NCBI GenBank assembly: GCA_046728115.1
Contig: JBKPDW010000324.1
Span: 1 to 9,130 of the forward strand
DNA length: 9,130 nucleotides
Origin: CAVSWN01 sp046728115
GTDB taxonomy: Bacteria > Acidobacteriota > Vicinamibacteria > Vicinamibacterales > CAVVIG01
Reading direction: 5' to 3'
Shown piece after piece: positions 1 to 5,500 of the stretch (positions are counted from its first letter, which is position 1; each line of letters starts with the position of its first letter). The notes under the pieces are model-generated. The model had not been told where the DNA came from and ran no database searches. It saw nothing but the letters and a program-made list of their open reading frames with translations. The position numbers and the translations under genes were made by a program.

Positions 1-263
1 GCATGTTCGGGCCAGCCGTACACGCCGGGCTCGAAGAAGGCGCGGTAAACGAGAAGCTGACACCGGCCGTCGAACAGGTCGAGCAGGCTCGCCTTACCCT
101 TCGGCCCGTCGAACTCGTACGACTTTTCCACGGCCAGCCACGGCATCCGCCGACGCTCGGCGGCCAGCGCGTCACGGGCGCCGGTCAATGCCTTCTCCTT
201 CACGAGGAGCTGCTGGCGCGCAGCCTCCCACTCCTGCGCCGACACGACCGGGGGTGTGTTCAT
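1..263 (-). CDS. DUF899 family thioredoxin-like protein, N-terminal part (runs off left edge)
   Basis: The first 87 codons read on the minus strand give a protein starting MNTPPVVSAQEWEAARQQLL. It continues with EKALTGARDALAAERRRMPW, then YEFDGPKGKASLLDLFDG and RAFFEPGVYGWPEHA. This order is typical of DUF899 proteins: a helical N-terminus with a conserved KEK-x-LTxARDxLAAERRRxPW stretch, then the start of a thioredoxin-like fold with DLFDG and a (F/V)Y strand. The biochemical role of the family is not established; a cytosolic thioredoxin-like redox function is only suggested by the fold. The rest of the gene lies outside the window. The start at 263 matches the usual beginning of the family but has only a weak ribosome-binding site. 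An in-frame ATG at 314 has a good AGGAG six bases upstream and would add a 17-residue charged stretch containing rare AGA/AGG arginine codons. The start is therefore open; the family assignment is firm. Confidence 0.85.
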   Translation of the reverse strand, partial: MNTPPVVSAQEWEAARQQLLVKEKALTGARDALAAERRRMPWLAVEKSYEFDGPKGKASLLDLFDGRCQLLVYRAFFEPGVYGWPEH

Positions 264-568
264 TGGAAGACGCTCTTTCCGGTGCTCCCTATCTCTCTCC
301 TTGTTCTTGTCCATCTCTCTCTCCTCGTTCTTGCTGTTTCTTGCCGCCGAGCCTTGTTCTTGCCGAGCTCGAGCCGGGCTGTCAGCCACTTTTCGAGTGT
401 CCGGTCTTGCGTGTCGTCATCAGTCTTTCTCTCCCTTCGTCAAGTGTCCTTATCGTTCGTTCCGTTCTCGATACAACGTGCTGGTTGTTGGTCGTGAGAT
501 AAAACTAGCGCCGGAAATTGAAGCCGTGGGAGTGACAAGTGTGACGGGATTCCGATGGACTCGCTGAT
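264..568 (-). other. Purine-rich leader of the DUF899 gene, no other gene seen
   Basis: This stretch lies between the DUF899 start and the NmrA-like remnant. Read on the minus strand, 290-333 is strongly purine-rich and holds two similar units built on AAGAAC(G/A)AGGAGAGAGA, with the AAGAAC motifs at 327-332 and 303-308, exactly 24 bases apart. A third AAGAAC lies at 356-361. The first unit supplies AGGAG (321-325) and an ATG (312-314); the second has AAGGAG (297-302) but no ATG behind it. I see no convincing -35/-10 pair for the DUF899 gene. On the minus strand there is a TTGACG at 438-443, but no -10 at the right distance. Open frames on the plus strand here are leucine/serine-rich by-products of the pyrimidine bias and are not believable genes. 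Confidence 0.5.
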
Positions 569-912
569 CACGGCCGTCGCGCCTGCACTCGCAGCGGCTT
601 CACGGACGTACTCGGCAACGTCTCGCGGTCGGCGTCCCAGCGCGCGGTCGACACCGTCAGTGACATGCGCATTGCGGCCGTCCAAGACTTCGGTACACAG
701 AGTTCATGAGCGAGATGAACTCCGCTGGGACCTTTTCCTTCACGAGCAAGGGATGCATAGTGATCGGACGAAATCTGCACGTACTGAATCTCCCGGCCCA
801 CCGCGTGAGCAATCTCTCGGATTGCCTTTTGAAACGTGAGCAGACGCGGGCCGGTCAGATTGTACAGTTGGCCGAGATGTCGATCGTCGGTGAGCTCGGC
901 CACGGCAAGAGG
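569..912 (-). pseudogene. Decayed NmrA-like NAD(P)-binding protein, C-terminal half with two frameshifts
   Basis: Three minus-strand frames join into one recognisable C-terminal half of an NmrA-type (atypical short-chain dehydrogenase) protein. Frame one, 912-733, reads PLAVAELTDDRHLGQLYNL, then TGPRLLTFQKAIREIAHAVG and REIQYVQISSDHYASL. This matches the family's 'AL TDDRHxGQxYxLTGPRxLTF' region. At about 733 the reading moves to a second frame, KVPAEFISLMNSVY (734-693). At about 694 it moves to a third, TEVLDGRNAHVTDGVDRALG followed by RRPRDVAEYVREAAAS (694-581), the usual family C-terminus. The third frame then runs open past the expected end. The N-terminal Rossmann part with the GxTGxxG nucleotide-binding motif cannot be found intact. 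Two frameshifts plus the missing half argue for a dead gene rather than a sequencing slip. The intact protein would be a cytosolic NAD(P)-binding oxidoreductase-like or regulatory protein. Confidence 0.75.
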
Positions 913-1346
913 ACGATGTGCCTCACGTCGTTCGTGCCGCCCAAGGATCGATCGCGAACGGTGCTGCTCGGCGGGTGCGCTGCCGCGTGCGTGATCGAAA
1001 CATTCCTCGTGTCGCTCCAGACCTGGCACGGTGTGCCATCGCATGCCAGCGTCGGAACACGTTCGATGCCGCGATCGCTCAAACGCTGGCGGTCGGTGGA
1101 TTCACACTCGTCGCGGTTATCATCGTGCTGACCGTCGCAGTCTTCCGCAGGTGACCAATGCTTTGTCGGTCCGAGACACCGTACGCCGATGAACTGGCGC
1201 CTGTCCTGATACTTGGCGTCTGGCTGCCGTCCTTGGTCCGAATGCTGCAGCGCTACCGCCAGGCCGTTGCCAGGACAGCGAGACGCGCCTCGGGCAGGGT
1301 TGGCGAGACGCGCGCGGGATGACGCATTTCTGAGAGAGTTACATCT
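913..1346. other. Gene-poor stretch, probably degraded sequence
   Basis: No intact recognisable gene is seen. On the minus strand, the reading frame upstream of the NmrA-like core (913-1044) gives a tract with no clear match to the missing half of that protein. On the plus strand, the end of one frame (about 1056-1151, stop at 1152-1154) encodes AIAQTLAVGGFTLVAVIIVL, which looks like a membrane helix. The codons before it look random, so it may be the tail of a lost membrane protein or chance. A 54-codon plus-strand frame at 1158-1322 starts with ATG but has no recognised domain. Just before the hydrolase gene, GAGAGAG near 1332-1338 probably serves as its ribosome-binding site. I cannot identify a convincing promoter. 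Confidence 0.4.
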
Positions 1347-3197
1347 GTGCCGGTCGCATTATCTGATCCCATGACACACCGCTACGCGCCCATCGAAGAC
1401 TACGGCATCATCGGCGACCTCCACACGGTGGCGCTGGTCGGTAAGGACGGATCGATCGACTTCCTCTGCCTCCCCTCGTTCGACTCACCGTCCGTTTTTG
1501 CCGCCCTCCTCGACGCCGATCGCGGAGGACGTTTCCAGATCGCGCCACAGCTCGACGATGCGGTGCACAGGCAGCTCTACCTGCCTGACACCAACGTGCT
1601 ACTGACCCGGTTCCTGTCCGACAGCGGAGTGGCCGAGGTGTCGGACTTCATGCCGGTGGAGGACGCCGGCGTCGCGCACAATCTCGTACGTCGCGCGAAG
1701 ACGGTCCGCGGCGAGATCCGTTTCGCCATGCGCTGCAATCCGCGATTCGATTACGCCCGCGCGACGCACACCGCGGAGCGGCGCGGCGAGAGGGAGATTC
1801 TCTTCGTCGGCCGCTCGGGCCCAAGCGAGCTGGGGCTGCGGCTTCGGTCGTCGATCCCGTTGCAGCTCGCGGATGGAGCCGCCGTGGCCGAGTTCACGCT
1901 CGGCGCCGACGAATCGGCCTGGTTCGTCCTGGAAGTCGTAACGGCGGAGGAGCCGTCGCCAAGCGAGCGCGCCGATTACCCAACCGAGGCCTTTAAGGAA
2001 ACCGTGAACTTCTGGCGCGCCTGGATTGGCCGCAGCACGTACAAGAACCGCTGGCGCGAGATGGTCAACCGCTCCGCGCTCGTGCTCAAGCTCCTCACCT
2101 CCAGAGAACACGGCTCGATCGTGGCGGCGCCCACATTCGGATTGCCCGAGAACATCGGCGGCGTGCGCAACTGGGACTATCGGTACTCATGGATCCGCGA
2201 CTCGTCATTCACGCTCTACGGTCTCATGCGGCTTGGCTACACGGGCGAGGCCGCGGACTTCATGCGCTGGATGATGGCACGCTGCCAGGAGCTGGGTCCG
2301 GATGGCTCGCTGCAGATCATGTACGCCATCGACGGCCGCCCCGCGCTCGAGGAAGAGACGCTGCCCCACCTCGAAGGCTACATGGGCTCGCGTCCAGTCC
2401 GCATCGGCAACGCTGCGCACACCCACCTTCAGCTCGACATCTATGGCGAGTTGATGGACTCGTTCTACCTGTACGATAAGTATGGGTCCCCCATCGGGTA
2501 TGACGAGTGGATGAACATCGTCCGGCTGATCGACTGGGTATGCGGCCATTGGCGGGAGGAGGATGAAAGCATCTGGGAGGTCCGAGGTGGGCGCCGGGAG
2601 TTCGTCTACTCGCGTGTCATGTGCTGGGTCGCGATCGACCGGGCCATTCGCCTCGCGAATCGACGCTCGTTCCCGGCTTCGTATTCCCGCTGGTACGAGG
2701 TACGGGACACGATCTACCGCGACATCTACGAGCGCTTCTGGGACTCGGCGCGCCGCGGCTTCGTCCAGCACCCGGGCGCGTCCACGTTCGACGCCGCAGC
2801 CTTGCTCATGCCGCTGGTGCGCTTCGTGTCGCCGACCGACTCGCGATGGATCGAGACCCTGCGCGGTATCGAGCAGGAACTGGTGAGCGATTCACTGGTC
2901 TATCGCTATCGCCTCGGCGATGGCTTCTCCGACGGGCTGACGGGTCAGGAGGGAACGTTCTCGATGTGCTCGTTCTGGTACGTCGAGTGCCTGTCGCGCA
3001 TGGGCGACCTTCACAAGGCGCGGTTCTTCTTCGAGAAGATGCTCGGGTACGCGAATCATCTGGGGCTGTACGGCGAGCAGCTGGGCCCGCGCGCGCAACA
3101 CCTCGGCAACTTCCCACAAGCGTTCACTCACCTGGCCTTGATCAGCGCCGCCTACGACCTCGACCGCCGACTCTCAGCCGCCGGCCACGCGGGCTGA
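1347..3197 (+). CDS. GH15 family glycoside hydrolase (glucoamylase/trehalase type)
   Basis: This is a 616-residue, apparently full-length member of glycoside hydrolase family 15 as found in bacteria: an N-terminal beta-sandwich domain (about residues 10-230) and a C-terminal (alpha/alpha)6 barrel (about 240-605). The N-terminus carries the family signature IEDYGIIGDLHTVALVGKDG with FDSPSVFAALLD. The barrel carries NWDYRYSWIRDSSFTLYGL (residues 275-293). The general acid is probably Glu411 in IWEVRG, and the general base is probably Glu577 in LYGEQLGP, just before LGNFPQAFTHLALI. The family acts by inversion on alpha-glucosidic ends of starch, maltooligosaccharides or trehalose; which of these is the substrate cannot be decided from sequence. 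No signal peptide is visible, so a cytosolic enzyme acting on storage sugars is likely. The GTG at 1347 has GAGAGAG upstream; an in-frame ATG at 1371 (codon 9) is the alternative. No related sugar gene is adjacent, and it seems to be transcribed alone. Confidence 0.93.
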   Translation: MPVALSDPMTHRYAPIEDYGIIGDLHTVALVGKDGSIDFLCLPSFDSPSVFAALLDADRGGRFQIAPQLDDAVHRQLYLPDTNVLLTRFLSDSGVAEVSDFMPVEDAGVAHNLVRRAKTVRGEIRFAMRCNPRFDYARATHTAERRGEREILFVGRSGPSELGLRLRSSIPLQLADGAAVAEFTLGADESAWFVLEVVTAEEPSPSERADYPTEAFKETVNFWRAWIGRSTYKNRWREMVNRSALVLKLLTSREHGSIVAAPTFGLPENIGGVRNWDYRYSWIRDSSFTLYGLMRLGYTGEAADFMRWMMARCQELGPDGSLQIMYAIDGRPALEEETLPHLEGYMGSRPVRIGNAAHTHLQLDIYGELMDSFYLYDKYGSPIGYDEWMNIVRLIDWVCGHWREEDESIWEVRGGRREFVYSRVMCWVAIDRAIRLANRRSFPASYSRWYEVRDTIYRDIYERFWDSARRGFVQHPGASTFDAAALLMPLVRFVSPTDSRWIETLRGIEQELVSDSLVYRYRLGDGFSDGLTGQEGTFSMCSFWYVECLSRMGDLHKARFFFEKMLGYANHLGLYGEQLGPRAQHLGNFPQAFTHLALISAAYDLDRRLSAAGHAG

Positions 3198-3385
3198 GGA
3201 TCGGAGGCGTTCGCGTCGACCTGCCGCTCAGTGGCCGCTAAATGCGGAGCGCTCGTGCTCTCGGTCCCCGGCCGGTCCGCCCGCGTTGAGCGGGGCACAC
3301 CTAGTCGCGTCGACATCCTTGGGACCAATGAGACAGCCGCGAGGCCCAACGCGATTTCGGCGTCGTCAAGATTTCTAAGCCGTAC

Positions 3386-3414
3386 TTGCCAATGTGGCCA
3401 TATGTAGCTATATT
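3386..3414 (+). promoter_or_regulatory. Promoter of the first toxin-antitoxin pair, likely giving a leaderless mRNA
   Basis: A -35 box TTGCCA (3386-3391) and a -10 box TATATT (3409-3414) are separated by exactly 17 bases. Each differs from the sigma-70 consensus at one position. Transcription would start about seven bases after the -10, at or next to position 3421, which is the first base of the antitoxin GTG. The -10 sits inside the imperfect palindrome AT-N-TAGCTA-N-AT (about 3402-3413), a plausible operator for autoregulation by the antitoxin/toxin complex. Boxes are seen directly; use and start point are inferred. Confidence 0.6.
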
Positions 3415-3420
3415 TTGAAG

Positions 3421-3711
3421 GTGGCGTCAGCTGGCATTCGCGAGCTGAAAGACAATCTGAGTCGGTACATCCGGCGAATCGAAGCGGGGGAGCGCATCGC
3501 AATCACCGCGCACGGCCGGGTCGTTGCGGAGCTTGTTCCGCCAGGAACCGCCAGCAAACGTCACGGTTCAAGCCGTTTCGACGAGCTTGTGGCGGCGGGG
3601 GTGATCCGTCCACCGCTCGAGGCCGGCGACCCGACAGAGGATTGGCCGGACATCCGGCTCCCGCCTGGCACGGCCAGGGAACTGATTGACGCGGACCGTG
3701 GCGAAGCGTAG
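3421..3711 (+). CDS. Phd/YefM-type antitoxin of a VapBC-like toxin-antitoxin pair
   Basis: The 96-residue product begins MASAGIRELKDNLSRYIRRI and continues EAGERIAITAHGRVVAELVP. This is the classic N-terminal Phd/YefM (type II antitoxin) fold, which binds DNA as a dimer at the operator. The C-terminal half (about 45-96, with FDELVAAGVIRPP and EDWPDIRLPPGT) is acidic and proline-rich and should be the segment that wraps and inhibits the toxin. The frame is open from a GTG at 3394, but that start lies inside the promoter, between its -35 and -10. The GTG at 3421 coincides with the expected transcription start and puts the conserved domain at the very N-terminus, so I chose it. There is no Shine-Dalgarno in front, as expected for a leaderless message. 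It lies directly upstream of a PIN toxin. In type II systems of this kind the antitoxin represses its own operon and neutralises the toxin. Confidence 0.85.
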   Translation: MASAGIRELKDNLSRYIRRIEAGERIAITAHGRVVAELVPPGTASKRHGSSRFDELVAAGVIRPPLEAGDPTEDWPDIRLPPGTARELIDADRGEA

Positions 3712-3754
3712 CAGCGGGCCTTCGCGTGCCGTGCGCAAGGCGACTCGGCCGGCT

Positions 3755-4192
3755 ATGTCGGCCGAGCGTGCAGTCGTCACCGTTCGTTACATCGAGTCGA
3801 GTGCGCTCGTCGCTGCGCTCCTCGAACACGACGCGGACGCACTGAAATCGTTGCGTGCCAAGGCCAGGCAGGTCACGTCCGCGTTGACGCTTGCGGAGGC
3901 CGCGCGCGCTATTGTGCGTGCACGCATTGGCGAACGGCTGACACCTGACACGGAACGCGTAGCCGTCCGAGCCCTGCGGCGTTTTGAGCGTCGCTGCTAC
4001 GTCGTCGCGGTCACGGACGACGTTCTCGCGCGAGTCAGGCGACCGTTTCCGGTGGAACCAGTTCGCACGCTCGATGCCGTGCACATCGCGACAGCAGAAT
4101 CGCTCGGCGAGGCTCCGCAATTGATGTCAATTGTGACGCGTGACCACCGAGTTCGCGAAAACGCCAAGGCGCTCGGCTATTCCGTGGAGTAA
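3755..4192 (+). CDS. PIN-domain toxin, VapC-like
   Basis: The product is 145 residues from the ATG at 3755 and is a PIN-domain ribonuclease of the VapC type, which in characterised members cuts tRNA or rRNA in a metal-dependent way and stops growth. The acidic residues expected at the active site are all present: Glu14 in RYIESSALV (Glu in place of the usual first Asp, as in a known subset of the family), Glu48 in LTLAEAARAI, Asp107 in RTLDAVHIATA and Asp130 in IVTRDHRVRENAKALGY. The antitoxin gene lies immediately upstream. The start is uncertain: in-frame GTG at 3698 would overlap the antitoxin by 14 bases and TTG at 3686 by 26, each adding a basic tail of 19-23 residues. None has a clear Shine-Dalgarno. 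The ATG was chosen because it places the PIN fold near the N-terminus. Translation is probably coupled to the antitoxin. Confidence 0.85.
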   Translation: MSAERAVVTVRYIESSALVAALLEHDADALKSLRAKARQVTSALTLAEAARAIVRARIGERLTPDTERVAVRALRRFERRCYVVAVTDDVLARVRRPFPVEPVRTLDAVHIATAESLGEAPQLMSIVTRDHRVRENAKALGYSVE

Positions 4193-4359
4193 TGGCGATC
4201 GCACACGCGTGAGCCGACCACGAGCCAAGACGGGTTGGGGGTATTCGACTGAGCGCGGGGTCTCGCCACGAGCGTGTGCTTCCGAAAATAGGTCACCGCC
4301 TCCGATGGGCGATTGAGCTCGAGTGAGCGCGCTGCCGAGGATGCGTACGGAGGGTGGAT

Positions 4360-4394
4360 CTTGGTGAGCAAGGTATGTTACCTTGCTCACCAAG
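4360..4394. promoter_or_regulatory. Perfect 16-bp inverted repeat upstream of padR, presumed PadR operator
   Basis: The left arm CTTGGTGAGCAAGGTA (4360-4375) and right arm TACCTTGCTCACCAAG (4379-4394) are exact reverse complements around the 3-base spacer TGT. The right arm ends 12 bases before the padR ATG. The hexamer AAGGTA occurs directly at 4370-4375 and 4392-4397, 22 bases (about two helical turns) apart, and inverted at 4379-4384. A possible but weak -10 (TATGTT, 4374-4379) lies at the centre. PadR proteins usually repress their own operon through such dyads, so this is the likely operator. As RNA it could also fold into a strong hairpin; it has no T-tract, so a terminator is unlikely. 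Confidence 0.75.
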
Positions 4395-4406
4395 GTAATC
4401 TGACGC

Positions 4407-4742
4407 ATGCAGTACGACCGAGAATTTCTCACCGGTACCGTCGGCGTTCTGATTCTGAGCCTGTTGAATGAGCGCGAAATGTACGGTTACGAGCTTCTCC
4501 GGGAGGCCGAGCGACGCAGTTCGAGCGCGTTTCAGCTGAAGGAAGGGACGCTGTACCCCGCGCTCCATCATATGGAGCGATCCGGGCTGCTCAAGGGTCG
4601 CTGGCGTGACAGCGAGACTGGACGAGCGCGCAAGTACTACAGTCTGACCGCGAAGGGCCGGCGCCAGGCCCAGTCAAAACGTCAGCAATGGCTACAGATT
4701 TCGGCCGCAATGCGGTCGATCTTGGGTGACAGCCATGCCTGA
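4407..4742 (+). CDS. PadR family transcriptional regulator
   Basis: The 111-residue protein is a short (subfamily 2-like) PadR regulator. The winged helix-turn-helix covers about residues 8-85, with GVLILSLLNEREMYGYELL (13-31) and the recognition/wing region QLKEGTLYPALHHMERSGLL (43-62), then RARKYYSLTAKGRR. The C-terminal helix for dimerisation is short. PadR proteins are dimeric repressors that often control adjacent membrane transporters; the signal here is unknown. The ATG at 4407 is preceded by AAGGT (4392-4396), an acceptable ribosome-binding site that overlaps the end of the palindrome. The stop overlaps the start of the next gene (GCC ATG CCT GA), so the two are translationally coupled. 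PadR followed by an ADOP-type permease is a standard arrangement in Acidobacteriota. Likely role: repressor of this operon. Confidence 0.93.
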   Translation: MQYDREFLTGTVGVLILSLLNEREMYGYELLREAERRSSSAFQLKEGTLYPALHHMERSGLLKGRWRDSETGRARKYYSLTAKGRRQAQSKRQQWLQISAAMRSILGDSHA

Positions 4743-5493
4743 GGACATCGACGCGTTCGTCGAACCGATCGTTGAAGCCGCACAGATCCCGAGTCGTCGA
4801 CGCCGCGAGGAGCTGCGCCGCGAGTTGCGCAGCCATTTTGAAGATAGCGGTCTGACACCGGAAGCACTCCACGATGCTGTCGCGCGCTTCGGAGACACTG
4901 CTCGTATCGGTGATTCGCTACGGAAGGTTGTGTACCGGCGGGACTACATGCTGTTTTATATCGTGAAGGTCGGGGCCTGCATTGCCGCAGCCACTATGGC
5001 CGCGATTCTGATTGAGGCGATCGCCGGTCTCCGCCTCGAGAGCGGCGCGGAAGCATGGCACCTGTCGCCAGATTTCGCGCACGCCGCCCGCTTTGGCGTC
5101 GTCCTGACGTTAGCGCTCGTCGCTGCGGCGGAAGCGACGCGCCCGCCGTTCACGTGGTCGCGGGCGCTCTTGTCGCTTTGTTGCTACGCGATAGTGTCTG
5201 CGTGTGCATTATCGGTGAACGCGAACAGCGTCGGTGCGTTCGTCACGGCGAGCATTTTGGCGACGATCGGTGTCGGCTTCGCGAGGGCGGCGACGGCGTG
5301 GACATCGAGGGCGTTGCTCACCTTGGCGGCATTCACCGTGGCGGAGTACCTGTTGCACCAGTCGTTGGGCATCACGTTCGGCCCGATCCGCGCGTTCGCG
5401 GCAAGCGCAATCCTCCTCATGCTGTGGGCTTCAACCATCACGATCGTCGCGTTCTCCGATCGCGCATTTGTCAGTGCCTTCAGGACGACCTGA
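4735..5493 (+). CDS. Membrane protein with N-terminal HAAS/permease-prefix-like segment
   Basis: The 252-residue protein has a soluble N-terminal part (about 1-70) rich in charged helices: SRRRREELRRELRSHFED, followed by ALHDAVARFGD and a basic linker. This resembles the HAAS or 'permease prefix' helical domain that is often fused to the front of ADOP permeases. About six hydrophobic segments follow, at roughly 72-95, 115-133, 138-158, 163-183, 190-208 and 216-240. The protein is therefore predicted to sit in the inner membrane with the prefix in the cytosol. It overlaps padR by 8 bases and ends 7 bases before the permease gene, so it probably works with that permease. The exact function is unknown. 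An in-frame GTG at 4726 would add three residues; the ATG was preferred. The domain assignment is by pattern only. Confidence 0.75.
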   Translation: MPEDIDAFVEPIVEAAQIPSRRRREELRRELRSHFEDSGLTPEALHDAVARFGDTARIGDSLRKVVYRRDYMLFYIVKVGACIAAATMAAILIEAIAGLRLESGAEAWHLSPDFAHAARFGVVLTLALVAAAEATRPPFTWSRALLSLCCYAIVSACALSVNANSVGAFVTASILATIGVGFARAATAWTSRALLTLAAFTVAEYLLHQSLGITFGPIRAFAASAILLMLWASTITIVAFSDRAFVSAFRTT

Positions 5494-5500
5494 GAAGAGC

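Noticed and set aside
706..1131. 141-codon plus-strand frame over the NmrA-like remnant
   Set aside because: No recognisable domain, and it lies antisense to sequence with clear NmrA-like similarity.
1158..1322. 54-codon plus-strand frame before the hydrolase gene
   Set aside because: No Shine-Dalgarno, no recognised motif and an Arg-rich end; it cannot be told from chance in GC-rich DNA.
3280..3298. Short hairpin CCCGC-GTTGA-GCGGG after the hydrolase gene as a terminator
   Set aside because: Only a five-base stem with no T-tract following, so not a credible intrinsic terminator.
4177..4371. 64-codon minus-strand frame between the first toxin and padR
   Set aside because: It partly overlaps the toxin gene's end and the padR operator and has no known domain; probably chance.
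5234..5500. Upstream extension of the permease frame by 89 codons
   Set aside because: It overlaps the preceding membrane protein in another frame, is Arg/Ser-rich without a domain, and the family signature begins at the ATG at 5501.
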